Below, piece after piece: positions 12,501-20,641 of a stretch of DNA of 64,000 nucleotides; the stretch's first letter is position 1, and each line of letters opens with the position of its first letter. Location: NCBI GenBank assembly GCA_009829735.1, contig CM020620.1, positions 26,878,951 through 26,942,950 on the forward strand, written 5' to 3'. The stretch comes from Pyropia yezoensis. Taxonomy: Eukaryota > Rhodophyta > Bangiophyceae > Bangiales > Bangiaceae. The notes below the pieces were generated by a model that had not been told where the DNA came from, ran no database searches, and was given only the letters and a program-made list of their open reading frames with translations. The translations under genes were made by a program, and so were the position numbers.

Positions 12501-13607
12501 CGGTTCTCCAAGTTCACTCGAGCAATCCCGTTGAGAACCATCACGGCTCTGGATGTCACGTCGGCCTTCTGCGAGTACTGGATAGCTGCCTACGGCCCTC
12601 CAGACTCCGTCTTAACCGACAACGGTCCCCAGTTTGCATCCCTGTTCTTCCAAGGAGTCTGTGACCTGATGGGCATCAAGAACTTGTACACCACGACGTA
12701 CCACCCTCAAACGAACGGCCAGGTGGAACGATTCAACCGGACCCTAGTGGACATGCTACGGCACTACGTGGAGGAGCACCAAGAAGACTGGGACGAGCTC
12801 CTGGCTGTCCTCACTCTAGCCTACAACTCCCGAGTTCACCGGACAACGGGAGTCGCTCCACTCGACTTTGTCACCCCGAGGCGGCTGACCAACTTCTCCC
12901 TGGAAAGAATACCGGATGGTCTCCAGCCTGCACTGAAGTCAGGTCCCAAGGCAAAGGATGAGTTCCTGGAACAACTAAAGCTCCTGCTCCCAAGAGTCAA
13001 GGAGTCAATTTCAAAGACCCAGGAGCGATACAAGCGGGACTATGACAAGGGTGTCCGGGAAAAGAACAAGGAACTGGGTGGTGGCGACTGGGTTTTTGTG
13101 GACAACCATAGCAAGACCCGGGGGAAGCTGGACTCTAAGACGGATGGACCTTATGAGATTCTCAATACGGATGGCTGGACCTTCCTTCTAGACGTGGATG
13201 GCTCTCCGTACCGGGTGAGCAGCGACCATGTCACCCGAGCTCCACCGCCAAGCCAACGGGACTTGACCCGGCGTAAGCGGACTGCGATACCCTGGCTATC
13301 CCAAGAAGAAGGTCGGGAATTTGTCTACGTCAAGTTTGTCGACCATGCCTGGAGAGATGGACGCCTGTACCTGCGAGTACGCTGGTTCGGTTTCAACCCG
13401 GCAGATGATACATGGGAACCCTCAAACCGGCTACCCATCGCGGACGTCTGTGCCTACACGCGACGGAACGGGATTGAGGGCACTCCCGTGGCCAGAGCCG
13501 GCAAGATTCTGGAGTCGGACACGGAGGAGGACCAAGAGGACGGGGCCAACCAAGACCCTCGGGACGAGACGAGCTCACCCGCAACGGATGCGGAACAAGA
13601 GGATTGA
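9513..13607 (+). CDS. Element 1 Pol polyprotein (PR-RT-RH-IN-chromodomain), copy 1
   Basis: Probably expressed as Gag-Pol by -1 frameshifting; there is no ATG at the head of the open frame, and the region starting with FKGTLLVLRK begins near 9648. In order, numbering from there: aspartic protease DTGAGPS (about residue 37); RT with FCVDYRRLN, LPFGLTNAPATFQ and the YLDD catalytic motif (about 490); RNase H with ETDACG and the TERE and TDHASL motifs; integrase with an HHCC zinc region (GHPGINRM...CISCARN), then catalytic SMDILGP, LTDNGPQF and HPQTNGQVERFN; and a C-terminal chromodomain (YVKFVDHAWRDGRLYLRVRWFGF...DTWEP). The chromodomain assigns it to the chromoviruses, which use it to target chromatin. 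The whole frame is open, so the enzyme may be active. Confidence 0.93.
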   Translation, partial: RVGQALSPSVFPNLQRQGTSTCSPLACREKGRQLPAQPVAAWTPCLFKGTLLVLRKENLKINARMRVGDSLPQAVTPVVDTGAGPSVITENLLPPGWRRHAWRAPTKTRIVDASGQTLRPLGRLPVAIYVNNEPMLFPFLVVKTLSVPLILGWDFQKQHVKSILPGEGKVQFNHGFVSPVLEHLDTKVRVAKNQKERIPPSTLTLIKPVLLPPRSETKVQVTTRTAGQCLIYGRKEFLAKHRLYLAHGHHKKVERHTPFSVLIVNVSRKPITLAKGTRVGTAEPYRGSARAMSKEDLFNLQQELASNLTALDVSPEQEQAGRTTPKPEKAPPGMPKVNQENVPLDLKEALEKLLQEHRHLWSGELGKMDATLHRIQLKPDAKPVHMHPYRAGPHRRDEIEKQVNKMLKMDVIEPSDGEWAFPVVVVPKPGGHFRFCVDYRRLNEMTVKDVYPIPRMDDCLDFLGDATLFSTLDCNAGYWQIPLADEDKDKTTFTCHMGLFRCKRLPFGLTNAPATFQRAIDIILSGLRWRTCLVYLDDIIVFSKTPAEHLEHLREVLALLSKAGVTLKAEKCHLFETEVEYLGHVLSPGELRVNEKNIKALRHARQPKTQTELKSFLGMCNVYRRFVRDYALIARPLTKLTSKKLPAQLPVFNEKQTAAFEELKKRLTTTPVLALPKREGQFVLETDACGVQVGCSLLQQQPDGHFLPIGYYSRVLTPAEKNYSTTERECLAVVWACFLLRPYLEGQEFLIRTDHASLRWLLCMDSSQGRVARWRLRLSEFKYKVCTRAGREHHCADTMSRLETPAADTGPIPEEIPCFILPNVGRGWHAPLYETPDAHQPVTIHRMLEAQLTDPQCLELRHQMDLNRNSRFSESTDGLLVRVSPFDGATQVYVPRSLRTDILRLEHSSPQAGHPGINRMYASMRRHYYWETMASDVHKCLEACISCARNRLSQRKKTSKLRLFPAAEPFASLSMDILGPLPETSSGNIYLLIICDRFSKFTRAIPLRTITALDVTSAFCEYWIAAYGPPDSVLTDNGPQFASLFFQGVCDLMGIKNLYTTTYHPQTNGQVERFNRTLVDMLRHYVEEHQEDWDELLAVLTLAYNSRVHRTTGVAPLDFVTPRRLTNFSLERIPDGLQPALKSGPKAKDEFLEQLKLLLPRVKESISKTQERYKRDYDKGVREKNKELGGGDWVFVDNHSKTRGKLDSKTDGPYEILNTDGWTFLLDVDGSPYRVSSDHVTRAPPPSQRDLTRRKRTAIPWLSQEEGREFVYVKFVDHAWRDGRLYLRVRWFGFNPADDTWEPSNRLPIADVCAYTRRNGIEGTPVARAGKILESDTEEDQEDGANQDPRDETSSPATDAEQED

Positions 13608-13752
13608 GAAGAAGGGAACGGGTATATCAAGGAGAACACGCAATGCAAGCATGGAACAATCAAGGAAACCAAGCACCCGCTCGAGCAACCCTTCTCTCCG
13701 CCTCTTCCCTCCTCGCTTCTCCCAAGACCCTCACCCTCCTTGCCTCCAACTA

Positions 13753-15870
13753 CTACTCTCGGCGCGGACGCTGAGCCGAGGGAGTATCCTCCGGCGCTGC
13801 CCCCGCGGTACGACGGGAACCGGAGGAAGACGGGATGACGTAGTGCGGTGGACGCGGCGCATCCCGGTATGACGCCATCGGAGTAGTACCAGTAGTTGCC
13901 GGTGGCTCCCGCTCATCCAGATATGTCCGTCGGCGCCGCTGGAAGCCCGTGAAGGTCTCTGACCACTGCTGGGCCAGGCCATGCCGCGTCAAAGTCGCCA
14001 GAAGTTCGCCAACCACCGGGTTGTTCGACATCTGGCCGCTGTCCGCGCAAGCAAACACCCGGTCGACCACGTCGTTCAAGACACTGGCGTAAGTGCCCAG
14101 CACCAGAGAAGACCCGACGCCTTCAACCTGCACCGGAAGACGACCCAGCTGGTCTTCAATCATGCCGACGTCGTACTGGTCGCATGTTGGACCACCTTGG
14201 TTCAGGTACCAGTTAGGCACCCGGAAGCGGGTAAGGCGCAGAGTCGGCGCCGGAATCTCGAACCGGCCCGAGGATGACACTACCGGACGGTCCACAACGG
14301 CCCCCGAGACCGGAGTACCCAACTCCAGCGGAGGCACAGCGCCGCCGGCGTTGGAAGAAGGCGTCCGGGGTAGAGCGGCCGGAGTAATCGGCGACCGCAC
14401 GGCCACTCCCAGACTCGCCGCAGACAAGCGCGGTGCCGGAGGAGCTTGAAGTACTGGCACAGCAGGAACAGGGCGCGGACGCGCCGGTGACGGTTCAGGC
14501 GAGGCAACCGGGGCGACAGGGGCAACAGGAGGAAGCGGAGCCGCCGCAGACACCCGACCGACCGCCGCGGCCCATCCCGACTCCTGTACCGGCGGCCCAA
14601 CTGGCAGAAGATCAAGGGCGGCCGGAGCAGGAAAGCTACCTAGCTGCGGCCACGCCGGAAGCGGCGTCGCCAACTGCACCTTGGCCGGAGAAGACTGGTA
14701 GACCACCTGCGCCCAACCGAAGCCATCCCGACGCGGGCGGTTCTGGTCGGCAATCGCGTTCAAGAAGTTCCGGTCATGCACCGGCACCAGACGCCGGAAG
14801 TCGATCATCGCCTGGAAGAGCTCCTTGTACTTCTCGTCCTGGCTGCACAGGAAGTCGACGGTCAACTTGTCGACAATCCAGACCATCAGGAGGTCAGGGA
14901 GAAACCAAAGCCGGTTGGACACCAAGACCTCATGAAGCCAGTGGTTGGCCGCCAAGACTGTCATCTCGGACGTGTACATCATGTACGGGATTGAGTGGAA
15001 GAAGCCCTTGATCGACGCCTGAGTCAAGGCGTCCAAGAAGTACCAGGTGCAAGGGATGCTGGAAGGAGCAAACCCGACCGGGATCTCGACTTCCTGCTGC
15101 TGCGGGATGACCTTGGGGTAGTATGCCGCCCGGTTAGCCTTGTCCAGCTTCCAGAACTCCTGGTGGTTGCAGCTCACAAGGAAGTCACGCTGACGCCCGC
15201 GTCGCTCACCCTGCTCCCGTGCCGGCGACAACTTGGAGTATTTCCGGGTCAAGAAAGGCGGCTCCAGAGCGACCATGCTCGGACGGGGGTCGCAGTTCAA
15301 GCTTCCCGACCCCTTGAGCGCCTCGTCCCAGACCTTGAGCGCCCGGTGGACGTACCCTTCCTCCTCCGGCCACCGGAGAACGGACGCGGACACGCGACGC
15401 TCGGTCAAGGGTAGATCCAGTACCAGCGCGAAGGGGAGATCCTCCAGACGAGCAACCCAAGAGGAACCCGAGAAGCTCTGGGAGCGGTCTTGTGCCAGGC
15501 GCATCTGGTCCGCCGTATGAAGACGTGCCTTGTCCATCTCGGTCAAGACCCCGCGCTGGAGTTCCTTGCGCCAGAGGTCCATGCAATCCTGCTGGCACTG
15601 GGCCGCGCCGGCGTTGCCAACCACCGTGGAGTAACGCCGGGCCGCCAGAGGGTCCTGCCCAAGGAGCATCTCCGGGAGACCCTCCGGGGGGGCCTCGACC
15701 GGGTGCATCGCGGAAGCCGGGGGAACTCGATCCGTCCCCGCCGTGGCGACCGGCGCCGGCACCGACATCCGAGGAACCGGAGGCAGGAGAGGGGCACGAC
15801 GACCCGAGTTCTCCTCCGCAACACTCGCCGCCGGAACCACGGGCCCAGCTTGGATCTCGGAACTGGACAT
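13753..15870 (-). CDS. Antisense ORF between pol and 3' LTR of element 1 (705 aa)
   Basis: A long minus-strand ORF occupying nearly all the space between pol and the 3' LTR. The first convincing Met begins MSSSEIQAGPVVP at 15870; the open frame extends to 16128, but that stretch overlaps the LTR. The N-terminal half is ordinary mixed-composition protein with Trp, Tyr and His (WVARLEDLPFALVLDLPLTERR, WFLPDLLMVWIVDKLTVDFLCSQ); the middle is Pro/Ala-rich; the C-terminal third is again globular-looking (WYLNQGGPTCDQYDVGMIEDQLG). No family recognised. Plant gypsy elements such as Grande, RIRE2 and Retand are known to carry antisense ORFs in this position. Transcription would have to start in or near the 3' LTR. 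Copy 2 has the same ORF broken by a 17-bp deletion. Confidence 0.65.
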   Translation of the reverse strand: MSSSEIQAGPVVPAASVAEENSGRRAPLLPPVPRMSVPAPVATAGTDRVPPASAMHPVEAPPEGLPEMLLGQDPLAARRYSTVVGNAGAAQCQQDCMDLWRKELQRGVLTEMDKARLHTADQMRLAQDRSQSFSGSSWVARLEDLPFALVLDLPLTERRVSASVLRWPEEEGYVHRALKVWDEALKGSGSLNCDPRPSMVALEPPFLTRKYSKLSPAREQGERRGRQRDFLVSCNHQEFWKLDKANRAAYYPKVIPQQQEVEIPVGFAPSSIPCTWYFLDALTQASIKGFFHSIPYMMYTSEMTVLAANHWLHEVLVSNRLWFLPDLLMVWIVDKLTVDFLCSQDEKYKELFQAMIDFRRLVPVHDRNFLNAIADQNRPRRDGFGWAQVVYQSSPAKVQLATPLPAWPQLGSFPAPAALDLLPVGPPVQESGWAAAVGRVSAAAPLPPVAPVAPVASPEPSPARPRPVPAVPVLQAPPAPRLSAASLGVAVRSPITPAALPRTPSSNAGGAVPPLELGTPVSGAVVDRPVVSSSGRFEIPAPTLRLTRFRVPNWYLNQGGPTCDQYDVGMIEDQLGRLPVQVEGVGSSLVLGTYASVLNDVVDRVFACADSGQMSNNPVVGELLATLTRHGLAQQWSETFTGFQRRRRTYLDEREPPATTGTTPMASYRDAPRPPHYVIPSSSGSRRTAGAAPEDTPSAQRPRRE

Positions 15871-16058
15871 ACCGTCCAGACTCCGGGGAACGAGAGGGCC
15901 AAGGTGAAGGAGCGGAGGGGGGGGGGGGGCAGAATCGGGGCAGGTGATCGTGACCGGGGTGAAGACGCTCGACCTCGGCACCGGTGTGGACGTGCTCGAG
16001 GCTGTGCACGGTGGCACCTGGTTCGGCCCGAGGACGTGCCGGACTAGGGAGGGAGCTA

Positions 16059-16629
16059 TGTAGCATCCCTGGCCCCGACTTGGCGCCGACCCGGGACTGC
16101 AACCAGAGGGCACCAGGTGCCAGAACACGCCCGCCGTGTGGCGATGGTTGGCGGCCGTGGCCCGTGCCCGGCACTGGGATGCGGTGGACTACGCTATCCA
16201 CACGCGAGAGAGGGATTTCTGATGTGTTTTTGCATATTTGTGAGGGACTTGATTTGAGAGAATTTGAGTGTGAGATTAGTGAGTGGGAATAGAATTAGTA
16301 GTGATAGTGGCCCCCGACCTGACGAGGTTAGACTCGGGTCGGGGCCACTCGGGGTTATGGGGGGCTACCGGGCCAACGTGCCGGGGTTCCCCCAGATGCA
16401 CGTTAAGAGGGACAGCGAGGCGCCCTCGGCCCGCGCCCTCAGGGAAAAAGACAACTGCGCGTTTGCTTTCCTCTTCCCCGTGTGCACTACCGTGCGTATC
16501 TGTTTGCCCTGCGAGCAGGCACGTGAGGCAACAGGCATACCATTCTCGTAGTTCCCCTTTCTGCGTTACCTGTCCCTTTCCCCCGAGGGATATTGACACG
16601 TGTCTGAGAGGATCGAGTTTTATACCACA
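16059..16629 (+). repeat. 3' LTR of element 1 copy 1 (571 bp)
   Basis: Begins TGTAGCATCC and ends TATACCACA (TG...CA). It is preceded by a purine-rich tract (AGGGAGGGAGCTA) consistent with a polypurine tract. The same sequence occurs at 46263-46834 and 61438-62008. It contains a strong hairpin at 16306-16349 (arms around GGCCCC and GGGGCC with a 16-nt loop), placed where R-region or termination signals could lie. Confidence 0.92.
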
Positions 16630-16921
16630 GGTCCCATACCCGACCCATCGCTGCGCCGAGTCGGCCACAGCGAAGAACAGTCAACCCCTCCTCATACAGA
16701 GGCCAAGCGGGGTAAAACCACCGCCCCAAGGCCTCACGCGGGACAACTTGTCCCGCCTCCGGGGGAGATCCTGCCGTCAACCCAAAGCCGGGTGACGCGG
16801 GAGTCCCACCCCCCGGAGCGATCGCGGAGCCCCCGCCGGAAGTCCCGGCAGGCGCTGCACCGTAGGAGGTGTCCTCCATACGCTCATCGAGAGAGTCCGT
16901 CTCCACTCCCGGAGTCGCCAT
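16630..16921 (-). CDS. Antisense ORF fragment in element 2, cut by element 1 insertion
   Basis: Starts at 16921 (MATPGVETDSLDERMED) on the minus strand and is open to the element 1 LTR boundary at 16629, where the retained part ends in GRVWDL. It overlaps the end of the larger antisense ORF by about 38 nt in another frame. Function unknown. Confidence 0.35.
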
Positions 16922-19166
16922 GGCTCTCCCCAAGTTGGGGAGAGACGTCCTGGCTATCGCGGCACGAGACCCGCCTCGAGTTGAGGGGGACTCGGATCGT
17001 GGGTAAACGGGTGGCCTCCCCAGCGTGGGGTGGCCCCGTGTAAGGTGAAGGAGAAGTGGTGGTGGTGGTGAGGTGTGAACCGAGGAGAGCAAGCTGCCAA
17101 GTGGGCAAGCTTGAGGAGAGGGGCGGCCAACGTGACCGCCTCCACATCCGCGTTACGTACTCAAGGGGGGACAGCAAGTCGCGTCCCCCCCAACGCCGAG
17201 ACGTGCGTTTACGCACCCCCTCACAGGGCCGACCGGGTCGGTCGGAACTGAGGAGAGGGGAGTGTGGCAGTATTGACCCCCAGGTAGGGGGCAACACGTG
17301 CCATGCAAGGGGCGGCAGGCCACTAGCCTGATCCGTTCCTCCCCCTGCATTTGGGTCCATATTCCCTAAGTTCGGGATAGTTAGCTTAGTAGTAAATCCA
17401 ACTTGGATTTGAGGGTTTTCTGCATTTATCGTCTTGAATTTTCGTGTGGCCCGGTGGGCAGGTGCTGGGGTGGGAGATTCTGAGTGGCGAGATTCTGAGT
17501 GGACCCTGGGGGGATAAGGGGAGGGACAGCGGGGCTTGGCCCTGCGTCCCCGTCCCGACCAAGAAACTGTTGGACCACACACCATCTTCTTGTTTGTCCG
17601 TGGGGGGATTGCCCCACAACAGGGATAGAGTGTGTGCGACTTGCACTTCTTCCGGTTCCCCCGACACGGGAGGCAGCCCTCGCACACCGCCCCAACTTGG
17701 GTACTGTGTGTGCGAGTGGTTTTTGCCACAGTACCCTGCAACGGGTGGACCGGCCGGGAGGCCAACACACTCCCGAAGTAGCGGAGACAGGAACCGGTGT
17801 CAAACCGGAAAGCAGGGGCGGGTTCCAACCCCTCCTGCCATAGAGGCGGGCGCACGGGAGTGTATACCGGTGCACGACCGTTGCCGGTCTGCAACGCACA
17901 CGTTATATCGGTGCGGAACGCATCCGCCATGACACCATGGTTACGTCGCCAGCTCGACGCCGACTTCAACCCCGCCATAGGCGGGTAGGGAGCCGTCAAC
18001 GACAGATACGGGGATACCCCCGGGTAGTAATCAAAGTCGGGATACCGACCGGTATCGCCCACCGTCTCCCCAAACGCAACCGGCTCCGCCGCCGCCGCAA
18101 TCCCCCGAGCACTAGCCGGGTAGTCAACCCCCCGCGGCAACGCGGGGGCAATCAGGTCGCACACCCCGAAGGCGGGGTCGAGGTAGACCTCACCCCGTCC
18201 CACCCGGGTGCCCCAGAGCTGCGCATGCCGGTCGTCCGGCTGACTCAGGACCCACTGGTGTTCCACTCGCACCGCGTTCGGATGGTTGACCAGCCGCACC
18301 AACTCCCGCTTCCAACTCGGGTCCACCTTGACGCGCCGGGAGGACTCTCCACGAAGATGCGGCGGGTGGAAGTCCACCCGCATCCGCCCATCGGACTCCA
18401 TTGACTCTTGCACATTGAGGCCTCGAACCCGAGCCACCAAGTCGGACATCGACATGGCGGGTTGACCCGCCGCCACGGCGACGCCGCCACCCAACGGGGC
18501 AACCCGGGCAGGACCAGGAAGAATCGGGGGAGCCGGGGGATGCCCCACCGGCACATGGGCCGTTGCCGGCGGTGCCCGAGGCCGAGGAGGAAGAAGAAGG
18601 GCGGGCGCCCGCCCGGAGTAACTCCCGGAGTCCACTGCCATCGGGGTAGATACCTCTTGACCATCACGCGTCCGCGGCACCGCGGGCAGAGCGTCGCCGC
18701 CACCCGGACCCGACGTGGGTACCACGGGGGCAGCACGGGTAGACCCGCTACCCGCAGCAGCGGACACACCAACCGGGCGGGCACCCGCGCCGTCTTGACC
18801 CGCCGTACCGGCCGGGGTGCCGCCACCACCATCCGCCACGCCGGCGACACCATCTTGAGGTAGAGCCACGCCGGCACCGGCGACAGAAGCCATCCGGGCC
18901 GCCGGAGGAGTAACGGTAGGAGCCACCGCTGCACGCGGTTTTCCGCCACCCGACGGAGCCGTCGTGCCGCTACACACGGACGACAACCCGCCCGGCGCGC
19001 CGTCCGGGGCCACACGAACGGTCAGCCGGTCGTCCTCGTCCTCCGACGAGCTCGCTAAGAAGCACTCGGCGGCGGTGGCAGAGACGGGAACGTCGTCCAC
19101 CATCACCTCTTCCTCCTCCTCAAGCAGGAGGTCGTCCTCGCCCCCGGGTACCTGGGGGTCCGACAT
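16884..19166 (-). CDS. Large antisense ORF in the 3' region of element 2 (760 aa)
   Basis: Begins MSDPQVPGGEDDLLLEEEEE with an acidic head, then an Ala/Gly/Pro-rich section. A more globular part follows (about residues 245-400, with MSMSDLVARVRGLNV, VDPSWKRELVRLVNHPNAVRVEHQWVL split over two lines of text, and DPAFGVCDLIAP). Next is a Cys-rich patch (VCEGCLPCRGNRKKC) and a low-complexity tail. The later part may include an unrecognised intron, because coding character fades after about residue 400. The ORF overlaps dozens of short perfect palindromes. It occupies the same position as the antisense ORF of element 1 but I see no sequence similarity. No family recognised. Confidence 0.5.
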   Translation of the reverse strand: MSDPQVPGGEDDLLLEEEEEVMVDDVPVSATAAECFLASSSEDEDDRLTVRVAPDGAPGGLSSVCSGTTAPSGGGKPRAAVAPTVTPPAARMASVAGAGVALPQDGVAGVADGGGGTPAGTAGQDGAGARPVGVSAAAGSGSTRAAPVVPTSGPGGGDALPAVPRTRDGQEVSTPMAVDSGSYSGRAPALLLPPRPRAPPATAHVPVGHPPAPPILPGPARVAPLGGGVAVAAGQPAMSMSDLVARVRGLNVQESMESDGRMRVDFHPPHLRGESSRRVKVDPSWKRELVRLVNHPNAVRVEHQWVLSQPDDRHAQLWGTRVGRGEVYLDPAFGVCDLIAPALPRGVDYPASARGIAAAAEPVAFGETVGDTGRYPDFDYYPGVSPYLSLTAPYPPMAGLKSASSWRRNHGVMADAFRTDITCALQTGNGRAPVYTPVRPPLWQEGLEPAPAFRFDTGSCLRYFGSVLASRPVHPLQGTVAKTTRTHSTQVGAVCEGCLPCRGNRKKCKSHTLYPCCGAIPPRTNKKMVCGPTVSWSGRGRRAKPRCPSPYPPRVHSESRHSESPTPAPAHRATRKFKTINAENPQIQVGFTTKLTIPNLGNMDPNAGGGTDQASGLPPLAWHVLPPTWGSILPHSPLLSSDRPGRPCEGVRKRTSRRWGGRDLLSPLEYVTRMWRRSRWPPLSSSLPTWQLALLGSHLTTTTTSPSPYTGPPHAGEATRLPTIRVPLNSRRVSCRDSQDVSPQLGESHGDSGSGDGLSR

Positions 19167-19756
19167 GGTGAAACCAGGGTAGCAGGGGCGCCCCGTCAGA
19201 AAAGCCGTCGACGGCTACGACCCGGTACGGTGGGACAACCGGGACGAGCCAGGGAAGCGCGGGCACCCGCGCTTATGACCACAAACGGCCATGAGAAGCG
19301 CCGCAGGCTCGCGGGTCGACCCGCGCTCCACGAGGCTACGATCGGGCTCCACCCAGGCACCTGGGCGGGCCGGGGCCACACCCCCGTACAGGGCAACCAA
19401 GAGGGGTTCACCTCGAAACCGCCCCCGCGAAAAGCGGGAGCGGCCGCCCCTATTGACTCGGTAACACGAGAGGGGCTCCCCTACCACCAGACACCTGGTG
19501 GCGGATCCGCTTGCACCACCCCTCGGAAAGGGGGGTCGTGAACAGAAACCCGCATCGGGAATTTAACGGTCCGGAAAACGGATCGTGTGTGTACCACACA
19601 AAGGGGGGCACCCCCCTCAGACAACCTCGAAAAGGGGTGTCTGTCGCGACGGGGCGCAAAGCCCCACCCGACTGGTAAACGGTCACGCGACCCACTTACA
19701 TTCGGTATCCCGAATGCAACTCGACCCGAGGACGGGCCGAATCTAAGGGGGGGATA

Positions 19757-20119
19757 TGTAGCAATATGGTTGGCCGTATTGTGACCCTAATATTAGGGGG
19801 GCTACTTCTAATCCTTGGCTTTCAATTTGAGAGTCCGTACTGGTCACGGTATCTATAAGTTACGTATGATCAGAGGGACTTGCATCTTGGGGTGGAGGGT
19901 AGTTAGTAGTGTCTCCGAGGGTTTATAACGTGGGGGCCGGCGGCGAATCCACCGCCGGCCAAGGCAGAACAACAAACCCCTCCCATTTGGGCTCCCATCT
20001 TGGTCCCGTGGCTTGCGCTCCAAGGACAGCAACCTTGGCCTCCCGGTGACGTTGGTGCCGATCCCCCTTGGCAAGTGTTCCCTGAGAGTGGACGTGCGAC
20101 GGATTCCTATTGTGCTACA
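19757..20119 (+). repeat. 3' LTR of element 2 (363 bp)
   Basis: Begins TGTAGCAATATGG and ends TTGTGCTACA, giving a TGTAGC/GCTACA terminal inverted repeat. Nearly identical to 62678-63040. It contains an internal 9-bp-arm hairpin (GGCCGGCGG/CCGCCGGCC) near 19936. Confidence 0.9.
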
Positions 20120-20641
20120 GGACGGCAGGCCCGCCGCGAGCGCACTTGCAAAGGGCGTTGCGGGGTGCACCGCGAGGGCGGTGAGGAAGGCCAGGTGGGC
20201 GGGCAGCCGCGCTGCGGCGACCAGAAGCGCCCGCACCCGCCGTGTGGGCACCGCCGACCGCCGGTGGAGGGGCGCGCCCAAGAGGGCGTCGATGAGGACG
20301 GACAGGGGGAGGGGCGGGCCCCCGCGGCCGCTACCGACACCGCCGGCGTCCTCGGCGTCCCCCGCCTGTGGCAAGTCGTCGTCAAGGAAGCGGAGCGCGC
20401 GCGGCGGGGAACCCCCGTCGGGGCTGCCGCCGACTGGCCCGCCCAGGCCGTCGAGAGGAAGGGCGTCACCGCCAGGGGCACCACAGACGCGAGCGCGGGT
20501 GACGGCGGCAGCGCCGCCGCCGCCCGTCCCGCCGACCGCCAGCAAGGGGGGGGGGACCGCGGGCGGCAAAAGAGGACTGGCGGCACCACCCCCGCGGCGT
20601 CGCGGCGGTGGCCGTGACGGTCGCGAAGTCAAATCAAAAGC
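20120..20641 (-). pseudogene. Truncated host exon on the minus strand, cut by element 2
   Basis: A minus-strand frame is open from a strong splice acceptor (pyrimidine tract then TTTTTGCAG, exon beginning at 20641 with AFDLTSRP) to the LTR junction at 20120. The encoded sequence is Pro/Gly/Ala-rich and then more protein-like (LSVLIDALLGAPLHRRSAVP, FASALAAGLPSC). Beyond 20120 the frame runs into LTR sequence. I infer a gene broken by insertion of element 2; no family is recognised. GC-rich DNA leaves the plus strand open here too, so this is tentative. Confidence 0.35.

Larger units (their letters stand above)
8301..16629 (+). mobile_element. Element 1, copy 1: Ty3/gypsy chromovirus (5' end in gap)
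   Basis: Order: gag (zinc knuckle), protease, reverse transcriptase, RNase H, integrase, chromodomain, then an antisense ORF and a 3' LTR at 16059-16629. The left LTR lies in the N gap. Compared with copy 2 (46263-62008) the nucleotide sequence is closely similar, with many scattered, mostly synonymous-looking changes. Pol is fully open. Directly after the 3' LTR comes sequence of a different LTR element, so this copy appears inserted into element 2. Confidence 0.9.
16630..19756. repeat. Dense array of short perfect hairpins
   Basis: Examples: 16738-16756 (GCGGGACAA/TTGTCCCGC, loop 1), 16924-16944 (arms CTCTCCCCAA/TTGGGGAGAG, loop 1), 17394-17410 (AAATCCAA/TTGGATTT, loop 1), 18129-18148 (CCCCCGCG/CGCGGGGG, loop GCAA), 18362-18381 (GCGGGTGGA/TCCACCCGC, loop 2), 18456-18471 (GGCGGGT/ACCCGCC, loop 2), 18599-18614 (GGGCGGGC/GCCCGCCC, loop 0), 19255-19274 (AAGCGCGGG/CCCGCGCTT, loop 2), 19311-19324, 19352-19365 (CCCAGG/CCTGGG, loop 2). 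Many more have 5-7 bp arms. The stems are unrelated in sequence to one another, so this is not a repeat family. Confidence 0.8.
16630..20119 (+). mobile_element. Element 2, 3' part: LTR retrotransposon, interrupted by element 1
   Basis: Its 3' LTR is 19757-20119, preceded by a polypurine tract (AAGGGGGGGATA), so the element reads on the plus strand. The same 363-bp LTR at 62678-63040 is followed by a primer site and gag, confirming orientation. No pol is visible in this segment; it holds antisense ORFs and many short hairpins. The left boundary is the 3' LTR of element 1, so everything 5' of that point is missing here. Confidence 0.8.
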
